A DNA stretch of 64,000 nt from Caldicellulosiruptor saccharolyticus DSM 8903 (lineage in GTDB: Bacteria; Bacillota; Thermoanaerobacteria; Caldicellulosiruptorales; Caldicellulosiruptoraceae). A model generated the notes under the pieces. It did not search any database. It was not told where the DNA came from and saw nothing but the letters and a program-made list of their open reading frames with translations. Below are positions 19,633 to 29,475 of this stretch, piece after piece (the first letter of the stretch is position 1; every line of letters starts with the position of its first letter). The translations under genes were made by a program, and so were the position numbers. The stretch spans positions 1,219,501 to 1,283,500 of the forward strand of contig NC_009437.1 of NCBI RefSeq assembly GCF_000016545.1, in the 5' to 3' direction.

Positions 19633-22068
19633 CTATCCCAATATCACTTCAACAAAATGCTCTTTGCCATCTGAGAAAGCTGGTATTAAATTGGAAGGCA
19701 TTTCTTTTCCATCAACAACAACTTTTTTAACACCTTTTGAAACAGCATCAGGGTTTTTTACTTGTATATTGTAAATTGCATTTCTGAACACTCTTTTTAC
19801 AGTAAATCCTTTCCACTCTCTTGGTATGCAAGGGTCTATTAAAAGACCGTCATAATCAGGTCTTATTCCCAAAATCCACTGTGTCATTGCAACGAAATTC
19901 CATGCAGCAGAGCCTGTGAGCCATGAATTCTTAGCCTCACCTGGCTTGTACGCATCTTTTCCAGCAATCATCTGACAGTATACATATGGTTCAAGCTTGT
20001 GCACATCGCTTATCTCTTCTCTATATGATGGAGCAATCTTTGACCAGTACTCAAATGCTCTGTCTCCTCTTCCAACTATGCACTCTGCTATCATAATCCA
20101 CGGGTTGTTATGGCAAAAAACTGCTGCATTTTCCTTATAGCCGGGTGGATAGCTTGTAATTTCTCCTAAATGAATTTTATACTCAGTAAATGCCGGCTGA
20201 ACAAGAACTATTCCATGTTCTGTATCAAGATACTTTTTAACAGAATCGAGCGCAGAGATAGCCTTTCCATCATCAAGTCCTATTCCTGCCATTACACAAA
20301 AACCTTGTGTTTCAATAAATATCTTACCTTCGTCATTTTCTTTGCTTCCAACTTTGTTTCCAAAGTAGTCATATGCTCTTAAAAACCACTCGCCATCGTA
20401 ACCATAATTTAAAATTGCCTCTTTCATCTTTTCAATGTGGTATTGTGCATCTTTTGCAATATCTTCTTTACCCAACCTTTCACAAATCTTTACAAATTCC
20501 TTTCCAACATAGACAAACATCCCTGCTATCATAACAGATTCTGCAGTTTTGCCGTCTTTGTTATCACATGTCTGGAACGACTCATCAGGGTTTGTTGAAA
20601 ATGCGTTTAAGTTCAAGCAATCATTCCAGTCAGCCCTGCCTATGAGTGGAAGTCCATGCGGTCCTAAGTTGTTCACAACATGGTAAAATGCCCTTCTCAG
20701 GTGTTCGAACATTGAAGCAGCCTTTTGCGGGTCATTTTCAAAAGGAACAATTTCATCAAGAATGGACCAGTCTCCTGTTTCCTTGATGTAATGTGCAGTT
20801 GAGAGTATGAGCCACAACGGGTCGTCGTTGAAATTGCTACCTATTTCATTGTTGCCTCTTTTTGTAAGAGGCTGATATTGATGGTAAGCACCGCCATCTT
20901 CAAGCTGGGTTGCGGCTAAATCCAATATTCTTTCTCTTGCCCGTTCTGGTATCTGGTGAACAAAACCAAGAATATCTTGGTTAGAATCTCTGAACCCCAT
21001 TCCTCTTCCTATTCCAGACTCAAAGTATGAAGCACTTCTTGACAGGTTGAATGTTACCATACACTGATACTGGTTCCAGATGTTTACCATTCTATCTACC
21101 TTGTCTATGCCAGTCAGAACGTTAAACTTGTTCAGTAGATTGCTCCAAAATAGCCTCAAATTTTCGAATGATCTTTGGACGTCTTCTGGGTTTTTGAATT
21201 TTTCTATCATTTTGTAAGCCTTTTCTTTGTTTATAACACCTTTTTTAAGCCATTTTTTGTCTTCATCATTTTCTACATAACCCAGCACAAATACAAGCTC
21301 TTTTGCCTCCCCTGGCTGCAAAGAGATTTTTATCATATGCGATGCAATAGGTGCCCAGCCGTGAGCTTCTGAATTAAAACTCTTTCCATTTTCAACTGCT
21401 AAAGGTGCATCAAACCCTCTGTAAAGACCAAGAAATGTGTCCCTGTCAGTGTCAAATCCATCGATTGGAACGTTTACAGAATAAAAAGAATAATGATTTC
21501 TACGCTCTCTGTACTCTGTTTTATGGTAAATCACAGAACCTTCTATTTCAACCTCACCTGTACTTAAATTTCTTTGGAAGTTTGTCATATCGTCAAGCGC
21601 GTTCCAAAGACAAAACTCAATCAATGAAAAGAGTGTCAAATCCTTTGGCTGGGTAGATTTGTTTGTTATCTTAAGATAGTGTATCTCACAGTTTTCATCA
21701 ACTGGCACAAAAAATGTTTGCTCCACCTCAACGCCATTTCTTCTTCCTGTTATGATTGTATATCCAAGACCATGGCGACATTCATAAAACTCAAGAACTT
21801 TTCTTGTTGGCATCCATGAGGGTGACCAGAAATCCTCATTGTCTTTTATATAGAAATATCTTCCGCCCATATCAAGTGGAACATTGTTATAACGGAACCT
21901 TGTTATTCTTCTGAGTCTTGCATCTTTGTAAAAACAATAACCACCTGCATGGTTTGAGATTAAAGAAAGAAAGTCTTTCATGCCGAGATAGTTGATCCAC
22001 GGAAAAGGAGTAAGTGGAGTTGTTATGACATACTCTCTTTTATTGTCATCAAAATAACCAAATTTCAA
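19633..22068 (-). CDS. GH94 cellobiose phosphorylase
   Basis: 811 residues, the exact length I recall for clostridial cellobiose phosphorylases and close to them along the whole chain (for example [19 protein letters not shown] and [19 protein letters not shown]). It converts cellobiose and phosphate to glucose and alpha-glucose 1-phosphate, with inversion. The catalytic acid Asp is in [10 protein letters not shown] near residue 480. Cytoplasmic. The start is a TTG about ten bases after GAAGGGAG. It is the first gene of a two-gene operon. Its upstream region, 22069-22307, is shared divergently with a glycosyltransferase gene. It saves ATP when cells grow on cellulose, complementing bglA. Confidence 0.95.
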   Translation of the reverse strand: MKFGYFDDNKREYVITTPLTPFPWINYLGMKDFLSLISNHAGGYCFYKDARLRRITRFRYNNVPLDMGGRYFYIKDNEDFWSPSWMPTRKVLEFYECRHGLGYTIITGRRNGVEVEQTFFVPVDENCEIHYLKITNKSTQPKDLTLFSLIEFCLWNALDDMTNFQRNLSTGEVEIEGSVIYHKTEYRERRNHYSFYSVNVPIDGFDTDRDTFLGLYRGFDAPLAVENGKSFNSEAHGWAPIASHMIKISLQPGEAKELVFVLGYVENDEDKKWLKKGVINKEKAYKMIEKFKNPEDVQRSFENLRLFWSNLLNKFNVLTGIDKVDRMVNIWNQYQCMVTFNLSRSASYFESGIGRGMGFRDSNQDILGFVHQIPERARERILDLAATQLEDGGAYHQYQPLTKRGNNEIGSNFNDDPLWLILSTAHYIKETGDWSILDEIVPFENDPQKAASMFEHLRRAFYHVVNNLGPHGLPLIGRADWNDCLNLNAFSTNPDESFQTCDNKDGKTAESVMIAGMFVYVGKEFVKICERLGKEDIAKDAQYHIEKMKEAILNYGYDGEWFLRAYDYFGNKVGSKENDEGKIFIETQGFCVMAGIGLDDGKAISALDSVKKYLDTEHGIVLVQPAFTEYKIHLGEITSYPPGYKENAAVFCHNNPWIMIAECIVGRGDRAFEYWSKIAPSYREEISDVHKLEPYVYCQMIAGKDAYKPGEAKNSWLTGSAAWNFVAMTQWILGIRPDYDGLLIDPCIPREWKGFTVKRVFRNAIYNIQVKNPDAVSKGVKKVVVDGKEMPSNLIPAFSDGKEHFVEVILG

Positions 22069-22307
22069 AGTTATCAGTCTCCCTTCTTTTGCAAATTATG
22101 ATTTTCACTTTTGCCTATCATCTTAATTATACCTTTTGACCATAATCAATCTTTTAATTATTTTGCCTTAATTTTGTACTATTTTGCTCTAAGAATTTTT
22201 CGAAGGTATATAGAATGTAGATATTAATTATCAGGAAGAATTATGATATACTCAATTATGAATACCTAATTAAAAATTTATGCAGTAGGTAGAAAGGGAG
22301 AACAACT

Positions 22308-23552
22308 TTGAAAAAGAAAATATGGATTTTAAACCACTACGCAATTCCACCTACAATGGGCGGAATTACAAGACATTTTGACTATGCAAAGGAGCTTGTA
22401 AAAAGAGGATATGATGTAAGTATTTTTGCCTCCAGTTTTGACCATAAGCAAAGAGTTGAGCTGCTTGGGAAAGGAGAAAAATTTAAAATAGAAGACTACA
22501 GTGGTGTAAAGTTCGTTTGGATAAAAACAACCCCATACAAGAAAAACGATTTCAAAAGGGTTGTAAACATATTTTCGTTTGCTAAAAACCTCTATTTTAT
22601 AGCAAGGAAATTTGAAAAACCGGATACAATTATAGCATCCTCTTTTCATCCACTTACATGGGTTGTGGGATATAGGTTGGCAAAGGGAAAAAAGGCTGAA
22701 TTTGTAGCAGAAGTGCGTGACCTTTGGCCACAAAGTGGAATTGACCTTGGTGCTTTCAAGGAAGGAAGCCTGATAGTTAGACTTTTGCGAAGGCTTGAGA
22801 AGTTCATATACACAAAAGCAAAGTATGTAATAACAGTTTTGCCAAAAGCAGATGAATACATTCAGAGCCTCGGAATAAATAAAGAAAAAATTGTACATAT
22901 TCCAAATGGTTGTGATAATGAGAGGTTTGACCTTCTGAAAAATACAATGCCCGATGAGGTAAAGAAGATTTTAGGTGAACATGAGGGGTATTTTAAAGCT
23001 TGCTATTTAGGTGCGCTTGGTCAAGCTAATGCAATGGAAACAATAATTGAGGCTGCAAAGTACGTGCAAGACGAAGTAGGTGACAAGATCCATTTTCTGA
23101 TAATAGGAGATGGTCCTGAGAAAGAAAAACTTCAGAAGATGGTCAAAAAATTTAAACTTTCAAATGTATTTTTTTATGATCCAATATCAAAACTTTCTGT
23201 ACCAAGCTTACTTGAGCGCGTTGACATAACACTTGTTTCTATGCACAATCTAAAAGTTTACAGGTTTGGGATATCTCTTAATAAACTTTTTGATTATTTG
23301 TGTGCTGCAAAGCCAATAGTGTTTGCAGGTAATGTTGCAAATGACATTGTCAAAGACTCAGGTGCGGGGTTTTCTTGTGATGCCTATGATTCAAAGGCAT
23401 TTGCTCAGAAGATTATAAAACTTTACGAGATGGATGAAGATGAGAGAAAGAGGATTGGGCAAAAGGGAAGAGAGTATGTTGAAAAATATCACGACATCAG
23501 AAAACTTGCAGATAGATTAGAACAAATTATAAATGGAGATGGTAATCGATGA
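22308..23552 (+). CDS. GT4 family glycosyltransferase
   Basis: 414-residue soluble GT-B enzyme. The N-terminal acceptor domain begins MKKKIWILNHYAIPPTMGG (a Gly-rich loop after the first strand). The C-terminal donor domain includes the strand ACYLGALGQAN, GDGPEKEKLQ, and a PIVFAGN segment. It resembles WcaI/WbuB-type capsule and exopolysaccharide transferases. The start is TTG with a GGGAG site. Its stop overlaps the next start by four bases (ATGA), so the two are translationally coupled. Together with the following phospho-sugar transferase it should help build a lipid-linked surface polysaccharide. The sugar donor cannot be told. Confidence 0.88.
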   Translation: MKKKIWILNHYAIPPTMGGITRHFDYAKELVKRGYDVSIFASSFDHKQRVELLGKGEKFKIEDYSGVKFVWIKTTPYKKNDFKRVVNIFSFAKNLYFIARKFEKPDTIIASSFHPLTWVVGYRLAKGKKAEFVAEVRDLWPQSGIDLGAFKEGSLIVRLLRRLEKFIYTKAKYVITVLPKADEYIQSLGINKEKIVHIPNGCDNERFDLLKNTMPDEVKKILGEHEGYFKACYLGALGQANAMETIIEAAKYVQDEVGDKIHFLIIGDGPEKEKLQKMVKKFKLSNVFFYDPISKLSVPSLLERVDITLVSMHNLKVYRFGISLNKLFDYLCAAKPIVFAGNVANDIVKDSGAGFSCDAYDSKAFAQKIIKLYEMDEDERKRIGQKGREYVEKYHDIRKLADRLEQIINGDGNR

Positions 23553-24895
23553 GGTCGTATATAAAAAGCTATCATAAACTCAGTAAGTTTTTTGTCGTGG
23601 TTATGGACCTTCTGCTAATTCATGCAGGGTATATCTTGGCATATATTATAAAGTTCAATTTTACATTCCCAAAGCGAAACTTTATGCCATACTATACATT
23701 GATTCCGCAAATAACTCTATTTGCTCTTGTACTATTGAACATTTATGGTCTTTACACAATCACAATGAAAACGATAAGCGAGATAGCATTTTCGATGGTT
23801 TTAGCCCTTATGCTCTTACAATTTTTAACAGTTGTTTCTACCTTCTTTTACAGGCACTTTGCATTCCCAAGAAGTATATTTATAATTGCATTTTTTATCC
23901 AGTTTCTGCTACTCCTCGGATGGAGAGGACTTGTTTTATATGTTTTCAAAAGAGTGCAGGGTGTCAAGCATGTGATGGTGATTGGTGAAAAGATGAAAGC
24001 ACAGGAGTTTGCCCAGAAGCTTCAAAATATCTCAAAAGGCTGGATTGAAGTAAAGTATGTGGTTGAACCAAATTCTATCGATCAGCTGATTCCATATATA
24101 AAGGCTGTTGACACAATCTATGTATATTCAAAGATGGATGAGAATTTAAAGAGCGAGATTGTAAGAAAAGCCATAGAATTTAAAAAGCACATTTTTATTA
24201 CACCTGATTTTAGAGATATCTTAGTTTCACGTGCAAGGGTAATTCAGTTTGACGATGTTGCAACACTTTCTATCGAGCAACCAGAGCTGACATCTGAGCA
24301 AAAGTTAATTAAGAGGGTGTGTGATATTCTTCTTGCTTCAGTTGCACTGGTTATTTCTTTTCCTATAATGATTTTAATTGCAATTGCCATAAAACTTGAT
24401 TCAGAAGGACCAGTAATTTACAAACAAAAAAGGGTTACAGAAGGTGAAAGAGAATTTTATGTTTTAAAATTCAGGACAATGGTAAAAGATGCAGAGAAGA
24501 TGACAGGCCCTGTTCTGGCAACCGAGAACGACCCAAGGATAACAAGGGTTGGAAGGTTTTTGCGCGCAACCCGGCTTGATGAGCTTCCACAGCTTATAAA
24601 TATTTTAAAAGGTGAGATGAGCTTTATAGGGCCAAGGCCAGAACGTCCTTACTTTGTTGAGCAGTTTAAAAAACTCTATCCTGAGTATTCTCTTCGCCAC
24701 AATGTAAAGGCAGGGCTCACAGGACTTGCACAGGTTTATGGCAAGTATGCAACAAGCCCAGAAGATAAGCTCAGGCTTGATTTGATATATATAAAGAATT
24801 ACTCTGTTTTTTTGGACATCAAGATTTTACTGTTGACCTTAAAAACAATCTTTACAAAAGAAGCAGCTGAGGGAGTAAAAACCCAAAAAGAATAG
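23549..24895 (+). CDS. Undecaprenyl-phosphate sugar phosphotransferase (exopolysaccharide initiation)
   Basis: 448 residues, polyprenol-phosphate hexose-1-phosphate transferase of the WbaP/WcaJ type. Four N-terminal membrane segments (about 12-120) and a Rossmann-like cytoplasmic region (about 125-245) precede another membrane segment. The catalytic bacterial-sugar-transferase domain (about 255-445) carries KFRTMV, the RATRLDELPQLINILKGEMS signature and GPRPERP. It loads the first sugar phosphate onto undecaprenyl phosphate. It is coupled to the GT4 gene by a four-base overlap and ended by a terminator, so the two form a minimal operon with no flippase or polymerase next to it. Confidence 0.92.
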   Translation: MRSYIKSYHKLSKFFVVVMDLLLIHAGYILAYIIKFNFTFPKRNFMPYYTLIPQITLFALVLLNIYGLYTITMKTISEIAFSMVLALMLLQFLTVVSTFFYRHFAFPRSIFIIAFFIQFLLLLGWRGLVLYVFKRVQGVKHVMVIGEKMKAQEFAQKLQNISKGWIEVKYVVEPNSIDQLIPYIKAVDTIYVYSKMDENLKSEIVRKAIEFKKHIFITPDFRDILVSRARVIQFDDVATLSIEQPELTSEQKLIKRVCDILLASVALVISFPIMILIAIAIKLDSEGPVIYKQKRVTEGEREFYVLKFRTMVKDAEKMTGPVLATENDPRITRVGRFLRATRLDELPQLINILKGEMSFIGPRPERPYFVEQFKKLYPEYSLRHNVKAGLTGLAQVYGKYATSPEDKLRLDLIYIKNYSVFLDIKILLLTLKTIFTKEAAEGVKTQKE

Positions 24896-24924
24896 GGCTG
24901 CTTTTCTATTTTGCGAGGCAGCCC
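24893..24924 (+). terminator. Terminator of the polysaccharide operon
   Basis: Perfect 8-bp stem AGGGCTGC / GCAGCCCT with a 16-base loop, overlapping the stop codon of the preceding gene. CTGTTT follows. Confidence 0.75.
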
Positions 24925-25004
24925 TCTGTTTATGGTAAAATCCCAATAAAAATGAGCAATCAGCATAAAACAGCACTACCAATTGGGTAATGCACTGCCG
25001 ACTG

Positions 25005-25202
25005 CTATACGTTGTTCCAAACCTCATCGTCAATGTCGTTGTTCCAAAAATCTATGCTACTCTCACTTCCCGACGCCAAATCACTTAGTAGTTTTTTATC
25101 TTGCTTGTGTTTTAAAAACAAAATAAAATCTATAACTTCTTCAATTTGACTTTCCGGGATTTCCTCAATTAGTTTTAATAAAAGATTTTTACTTGCTCTC
25201 AC
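25005..25202 (-). CDS. Small DUF2281-like antitoxin-type protein
   Basis: 65 residues beginning from a GTG at 25202 (MRASKNLLLKLIEEIPESQ), with GAGGTG upstream at a good distance. A longer frame from a GTG at 25229 has no clear ribosome-binding site. The pattern LIEEIPESQIEEVIDFILFLK followed by an acidic SSIDFWNNDIDDEVWNN tail is that of DUF2281/YefM-like small antitoxin proteins. The acidic tail with Trp residues is the part that would wrap a toxin. No toxin gene lies beside it: the downstream gap to 24925 is too short and the tmRNA gene lies upstream. It is either solitary or paired with a toxin elsewhere. Confidence 0.65.
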   Translation of the reverse strand: MRASKNLLLKLIEEIPESQIEEVIDFILFLKHKQDKKLLSDLASGSESSIDFWNNDIDDEVWNNV

Positions 25203-25315
25203 TAATTTCACCTCGAAATGGATATTCACTTATCTATACCTTAATTATTTTTAATGGAAGTTCTTCTTAGAAGAGCAGTCACATAAACCCTAAAACTTCA
25301 CAGAGTTGTTTATTT

Positions 25316-25683
25316 TGGTGGAGGCGGGGGGATTTGAACCCCCGTCCGAAGGCATCGAACTCCAAACTTCTCCGGGTGCAGTCAGTGTACTTAAATTCTC
25401 GGGAAGAAAACGCCCACTGACAGGCTTTTTCTTCCCCAGCCTGAGATTTGACCCAAAAGTAAGGCTCAGGCGACCTTACTTTCGGTGCCCCACGTGGGTT
25501 GGCGCCCGACTCGGAGGCCGTGGGCACCTCCGGCGGACGTTAGCTGCTTATCTTATGCAGCTAAAGCGAGTTCAGCTTTGTCTGCAGTTATTTTTCTTCT
25601 CGGTTTTTTATAGTGGTACCGAGAAAACCACTACCCGCTATTTGGAATCCGACTGCCCCCGTCGAATTCCAAAACACGCCCCC
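25316..25683 (-). ncRNA. ssrA: tmRNA
   Basis: Transfer-messenger RNA of 368 bases. The 5' GGGGGCG (25677-25683) pairs with CGCCTCC (25320-25326), followed by ACCA at the 3' end (25316-25319). The TTCAAATC T-loop and the 5' GGAATTCGACGGGGGCAG block typical of tmRNA are present. On the minus strand the resume region reads AATAACT then GCA GAC AAA GCT, giving the tag ADKAELALAA followed by TAA. It releases stalled ribosomes and tags the product for proteolysis. The smpB gene lies directly upstream on the same strand, ending one base before the tmRNA begins. Confidence 0.97.
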
Positions 25684-26160
25684 TTATCTTAAATACTCCT
25701 TCATCTTCTTTCTTATCTCAAGCTCAGCATCTCTTTTTGCTATTGCTTCACGCTTATCAAAAAGTTTTTTACCTTTTGCAACTGCAAGCTCTACTTTTAT
25801 TTTACCTCTTTTGAGGTAAATCTTCAATGGGATTAAAGTGTAACCTTTTTGTTGCACATAACCTGCTAAGCGGTTTATTTCAGACTTGTGAAGAAGGAGT
25901 TTTCTGTCTCTCATAGGGTCTACGTTGAAGATGTTGCCCTTTTCGTAAGGGCTTATGTGCATATTGTAGAGAAAAACCTCACCGTTTTCAACCCTGGCAA
26001 AACTGTCTTTCAAGTTTACATGACCAAGGCGCACAGACTTTACTTCAGTGCCTTTTAGCTCAATTCCTGCTTCGATTGTCTCTTCAATGAAATAATCATG
26101 ATAGGCTTTGCGATTTGTTGCAATGACTTTTATATCGTCTTGTTTATTCTTTTCAGCCAT
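25684..26160 (-). CDS. smpB: SsrA-binding protein
   Basis: 158 residues. It binds the tRNA-like part of tmRNA and delivers it to stalled ribosomes. Recognised by the [20 protein letters not shown] start, the [11 protein letters not shown] core, [21 protein letters not shown], and the basic C-terminal tail [20 protein letters not shown]. The order smpB-ssrA on one strand, with no gap, is the usual arrangement and points to co-transcription and processing of tmRNA out of the smpB message. Upstream, 26161-26548 carries no gene. Confidence 0.97.
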   Translation of the reverse strand: MAEKNKQDDIKVIATNRKAYHDYFIEETIEAGIELKGTEVKSVRLGHVNLKDSFARVENGEVFLYNMHISPYEKGNIFNVDPMRDRKLLLHKSEINRLAGYVQQKGYTLIPLKIYLKRGKIKVELAVAKGKKLFDKREAIAKRDAELEIRKKMKEYLR

Positions 26161-26548
26161 TTAATTCAACTCCTACGTTTGGTTGCAATTTATATTTCTT
26201 TGCAAACTTTTATTATATATTAGTTATAGCAATTTGTCAACTTTCAGTACCCATTTGCTTATTTAAATTTTGGCTTTCTCTTCAAGTTTTTCCTCTCTTA
26301 TCTTTTTCCTTATCTAATATTGCATTGGTTTCAAATAATCAAGAACCATTATTTTGCCATTCTCAACATTTTTTATATTCGATATTATTTAAATATCCAA
26401 AGAGTTTGCTTTTTTTATTTCAGAACAATCATTCTATTAATTTCTACAATGTATGGTTTATTTCTCTTGACTTATAGTTAACTCTAACAGATATAATTTT
26501 AAACAAGAAAATTGAAAACAAAGATTGATAATGGAGGTAGAATAAATA
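26161..26548. other. AT-rich intergenic region between smpB and an aldo/keto reductase
   Basis: 388 bases with divergent genes on either side. It must carry both promoters, but I see no consensus pair, hairpin or convincing small gene. A ribosome-binding site TGGAGG lies just before 26549. Confidence 0.4.
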
Positions 26549-27691
26549 ATGCAATACAGAGATTTTGGGAAAACAGGCATGAGAACATCTCTTCTTGGCG
26601 TTGGTGCGATGAGACTTCCTATCATTGGTGAAGATGCATCTCAAATAGATGAAGAAAAGGCAATAGAGATGATAAGGTTTGCCATCGAGCATGGTGTGAA
26701 TTACGTTGATACTGCATATCCATATCATGGAGGGAACAGCGAAAAGGTAGTTGGAAAAGCTTTGCAAAATGGTTACAGAGAAAAGGTCTTCCTTGCAACC
26801 AAGTCTCCTGTATGGCAAGTCGAAAAACACGAAGATTTTGAGAGATTTTTGGATGAGCAGCTGGAAAAACTTCAAACTGACCATGTGGACATGTACCTTA
26901 TGCACGCTCTCAACAAAGAGAGATGGGAAAAAATAAAGGCTTTGAGGTTCTTCGAATTCTTTGAAAAAGCAAAGGCACAAGGGAAAATAAGATTTGCAGG
27001 GTTTTCCTTCCATGACAAATACCCCACATTTAAAGAGATAGTGGATGGTTATGATGGATGGGATTTTTGCCAAATCCAATTAAACTACATGGATGTCAAC
27101 TACCAGGTAGGCGTCAGAGGCTTAAAGTACCCTGCTTCCAAGGGACTTGCAGTAGTGATAATGGAACCACTAAAGGGTGGAAAACTTGCAAAACTACCAC
27201 GGAAAGTGCAAGACATTCTCAAAAGAAGTGGGAAAAACTGGTCTGCAGTAGAGTGGAGTTTAAGATGGCTTGGAAACTTTCCGGAGGTTTCTGTTATACT
27301 AAGTGGAATGAGCACTTTGGAACATGTGAAAGAGAATGTTGAAATCATGAAAAATGTAACCCCCAACAACTTGACTGAAGAAGACTTGAAAATGATTGAG
27401 GAAGCAAGAAAGACACTGGGGTCTTTTGCAGTGATAAACTGCACAGAATGTGGCTACTGCATGCCGTGTCCAAGCGCTGTTGATATTCCCGAAAATTTCA
27501 GACTGTATAATGAAACTGTTATGTTTGGAGATTGGAAAGGTGGAAGAGGAATATACAAATGGCTTGAGGGACAAAAGACAGCTGCATCTTTTTGCAAAGA
27601 GTGTGGGGAGTGCCTTAGTAAGTGTCCGCAAAGATTAGAAATTCCTTCCCTTCTTAAAAAAGTTAACAGTGAACTGACAGAGGTGAAATGA
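26549..27691 (+). CDS. Aldo/keto reductase with C-terminal 4Fe-4S ferredoxin domain
   Basis: 380 residues. The (beta/alpha)8 aldo/keto reductase barrel carries Asp and Tyr of the catalytic tetrad in VDTAYPYHGG and the Lys in ATKSPVW. A C-terminal region holds two cysteine clusters, CTECGYCMPCPSAVDIP and CKECGECLSKCPQRLEIP, suited to iron-sulfur centres. Such fusions are common in anaerobes. The electron source may be ferredoxin or flavodoxin rather than NAD(P)H, and the substrate is unknown. It heads an apparent operon with a flavodoxin (13-base gap) and a cupin. A second protein of the same family is encoded at 49543-50565. Confidence 0.9.
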   Translation: MQYRDFGKTGMRTSLLGVGAMRLPIIGEDASQIDEEKAIEMIRFAIEHGVNYVDTAYPYHGGNSEKVVGKALQNGYREKVFLATKSPVWQVEKHEDFERFLDEQLEKLQTDHVDMYLMHALNKERWEKIKALRFFEFFEKAKAQGKIRFAGFSFHDKYPTFKEIVDGYDGWDFCQIQLNYMDVNYQVGVRGLKYPASKGLAVVIMEPLKGGKLAKLPRKVQDILKRSGKNWSAVEWSLRWLGNFPEVSVILSGMSTLEHVKENVEIMKNVTPNNLTEEDLKMIEEARKTLGSFAVINCTECGYCMPCPSAVDIPENFRLYNETVMFGDWKGGRGIYKWLEGQKTAASFCKECGECLSKCPQRLEIPSLLKKVNSELTEVK

Positions 27692-27704
27692 GGAGGGGCA
27701 GACA

Positions 27705-28234
27705 ATGGCTCATTCCAAAATTCTCATCGCCTATTTTTCTCGTAAAGGGAACAATTATCTCAATGGCAGAATTACAAACTTGCCAATTGGAAATACAGAA
27801 ATAGTAGCTCAAAAAATACAAAAATTAACGGGTGGTGATCTATTCGAAATCAAACCAGCAAAACAGTATCCGGAAGATTATTACGAAACGATAGAAATAG
27901 CAAAAGAAGAAAAAAGAAAAAATGCCAGACCAGAACTAGCAAATAAACTCGATGATATAAGCCCATATGAAGTGGTTTTCCTCGGTTATCCTAACTGGTG
28001 GGGAACAATGCCAATGGCGGTATTTACTTTTTTAGAGTCTTACGATTTTACAGGAAAGACCATTGCTCCGTTTTGCACACATGAAGGAAGTGGACTTGGG
28101 AGCAGTGAAAGGGATATAAAAAAACTGTGCCCAAAAGCAAATGTATTGCCAGGATTAGCTATTAGAGGGAGCAGTGTTACCAAGCTGATAATGATATTCA
28201 AAACTGGTTATCAAGGCTTGGTTTATTAACTTAA
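27705..28234 (+). pseudogene. Flavodoxin with C-terminal frameshift
   Basis: Flavodoxin-like FMN-binding domain with an N-terminal ILIAYFSRKGNN phosphate-binding loop, GYPNWWGTMP, and FCTHEGSGLGSS. The uninterrupted frame ends at 28229 with a poor tail (TKLIMIFKTGYQ). The frame one step away, from about 28181 to 28234, encodes QADNDIQNWLSRLGLLT, the normal ending for this family, so one base is missing near 28176-28183 (GTTACCAA instead of, for example, GTTAACCAA). The core is intact, and loss of the last helix may only weaken the protein. The ribosome-binding site is GGAGGGG. It may exchange electrons with the preceding ferredoxin-type reductase. Confidence 0.8.
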
Positions 28235-28253
28235 AAGAGAGGTGAGGATTCAA

Positions 28254-28667
28254 ATGGATGGAGCTAAAAAACCAATTTTTCCATTAGGTACTAAAGTCCA
28301 AAATAGCTATTTTATTGGAACCGTTTGGGTTGAAACATTAGTAGCTTATGATAAAACTATGAACTGTGCAATTTATAATGTTACTTTTGAGAAAGGTGCA
28401 AGGAATAATTGGCACAGGCACCCAGGTGGACAAATTTTATTGATTACTGGTGGGAAAGGGTATTATCAAGAGGAAGGAAAGGTTGCAAGGATAATAAAGA
28501 AGGGAGATGTTGTTGTAATTCTGCCAAATGTGAAACACTGGCATGGTGCAGTGCCAGATAGTTTTCTTTCTCATATTGCCATTACAACAAACCCTGATAA
28601 AGGCGAAGTAGAATGGTTAGAACCTGTTGATGATGAATACTATTTTCAACTTAAATCTGAGCAGTGA
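28254..28667 (+). CDS. Cupin-domain protein
   Basis: 137 residues folding as one conserved beta-barrel cupin. Motif 1 is in NWHRHPGGQILLITGGKGYYQEE (metal-binding His, His, Gln/Glu), and motif 2 is in GDVVVILPNVKHWHGAVPD. The ATG at 28254, with GAGGTGAGG just before it, is preferred to the in-frame GTG at 28242. It resembles carboxymuconolactone-decarboxylase-associated or quercetinase-like cupins, but the reaction is unknown. It is last in the aldo/keto reductase-flavodoxin operon and is followed by a terminator. Confidence 0.85.
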   Translation: MDGAKKPIFPLGTKVQNSYFIGTVWVETLVAYDKTMNCAIYNVTFEKGARNNWHRHPGGQILLITGGKGYYQEEGKVARIIKKGDVVVILPNVKHWHGAVPDSFLSHIAITTNPDKGEVEWLEPVDDEYYFQLKSEQ

Positions 28668-28722
28668 AAAGTTCAGTAAAGTTTTTGCTTTGATATGTAA
28701 ATTATTAAAAAATTATTCAGTT

Positions 28723-28755
28723 TAGGCTCTTTTTAAAGGAGCCTATTTTTTTGTT
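28723..28755 (+). terminator. Terminator after the cupin gene
   Basis: Stem TAGGCTC / GAGCCTA (7 bp) with a short loop, then a run of T residues. Confidence 0.85.
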
Positions 28756-28808
28756 TTGTTTGTTTGCTAACAATGAATTAAAATAGGTATTTAGGAGGTG
28801 TGTAAATA

Positions 28809-29212
28809 TTGACAATAACAGAAGTTAGCAAGAAATATGGTATTTCAGCTCATACACTTCGATATTATGAGCGAATTGGTTTGATACCTAAAGCAAAAAA
28901 AATGAAAATGGAATTAGGTATTATACAGAAGAAGACTGCAGATGGATTGAATTTATACTATGTATGCGAAAGGCTGGGGTTGAAATTGAGACACTACTTG
29001 AGTATGTAAATCTTCTACACCGAGGTGATGAAACAATAGAGCAAAGAAGGCAACTTTTGATAAAACAAAGAGATAAACTTATTTTGCGAATGGAAGAGAT
29101 AAAAAAGGCTTTGGAGAAGCTAAATTACAAAATTAAAGATTATGAATCAAAAATTGTTCCTGTAGAGAAGGATTTGATGAAGTTGAATTTTAATAGAAGC
29201 TTAATGGATTAG
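28809..29212 (+). pseudogene. MerR-family regulator, frameshifted
   Basis: The TTG start at 28809, after AGGAGG, gives the MerR helix-turn-helix TITEVSKKYGISAHTLRYYERIGLIPKA. The frame then fails in an eight-A run at 28895-28902. In the neighbouring frame the protein continues as NGIRYYTEEDCRWIEFILCMRKAGVEIETLLEYVNLL and the usual coiled-coil to 29212. Adding one A restores a normal regulator of about 135 residues, with the dimerisation helix at about 80-115. This class usually controls oxidoreductase or stress genes. Being next to the redox operon, it was probably that operon's regulator. Slippage in the A run, either in the cell or in sequencing, is the likely cause. Confidence 0.85.
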
Positions 29213-29428
29213 GGTCTCAAATAATCTGTTTGGTTGCTTTTAGCTATACAGGATAATTTTAAAATTTGAATTTCAAAAATCCAACAAAAAGTTAGAATTT
29301 TTATGACAAATATTTCAATGAAACGTTAATGTTAAAATTGTATAATCTGACATTAGATATGAGGAAAAAACTCAATTAACTAACATTGTTTACACCAAAC
29401 TTGGTTGGGCAATTGAAAGGAGGGTAAA

Positions 29429-29469
29429 GGCTTAGTTTATAAATAGCAGTATCATAGATAAACTAAGCC
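29429..29469 (+). promoter_or_regulatory. Perfect 12-bp inverted repeat between the ribosome-binding site and start of an MFS gene
   Basis: GGCTTAGTTTAT (29429-29440) and ATAAACTAAGCC (29458-29469) are perfect complements around a 17-base loop. A strong AAAGGAGGG lies directly upstream (29416-29424), but the MFS start codon (29476) is behind the hairpin. Folding would bring the two closer together or block initiation. There is no T tract, so it is not an ordinary terminator. Confidence 0.7.
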
Positions 29470-29475
29470 ACAAAA

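Noticed and set aside
22329-22898. 189-codon minus-strand open frame opposite the GT4 gene
   Set aside because: It lies wholly inside a well-conserved glycosyltransferase gene, is Phe/Tyr/Cys-rich and has no family resemblance.
25279-25692. Open frames on both strands across the tmRNA gene
   Set aside because: The sequence is structured tmRNA; the frames have no ribosome-binding site and overlap both conserved ends.
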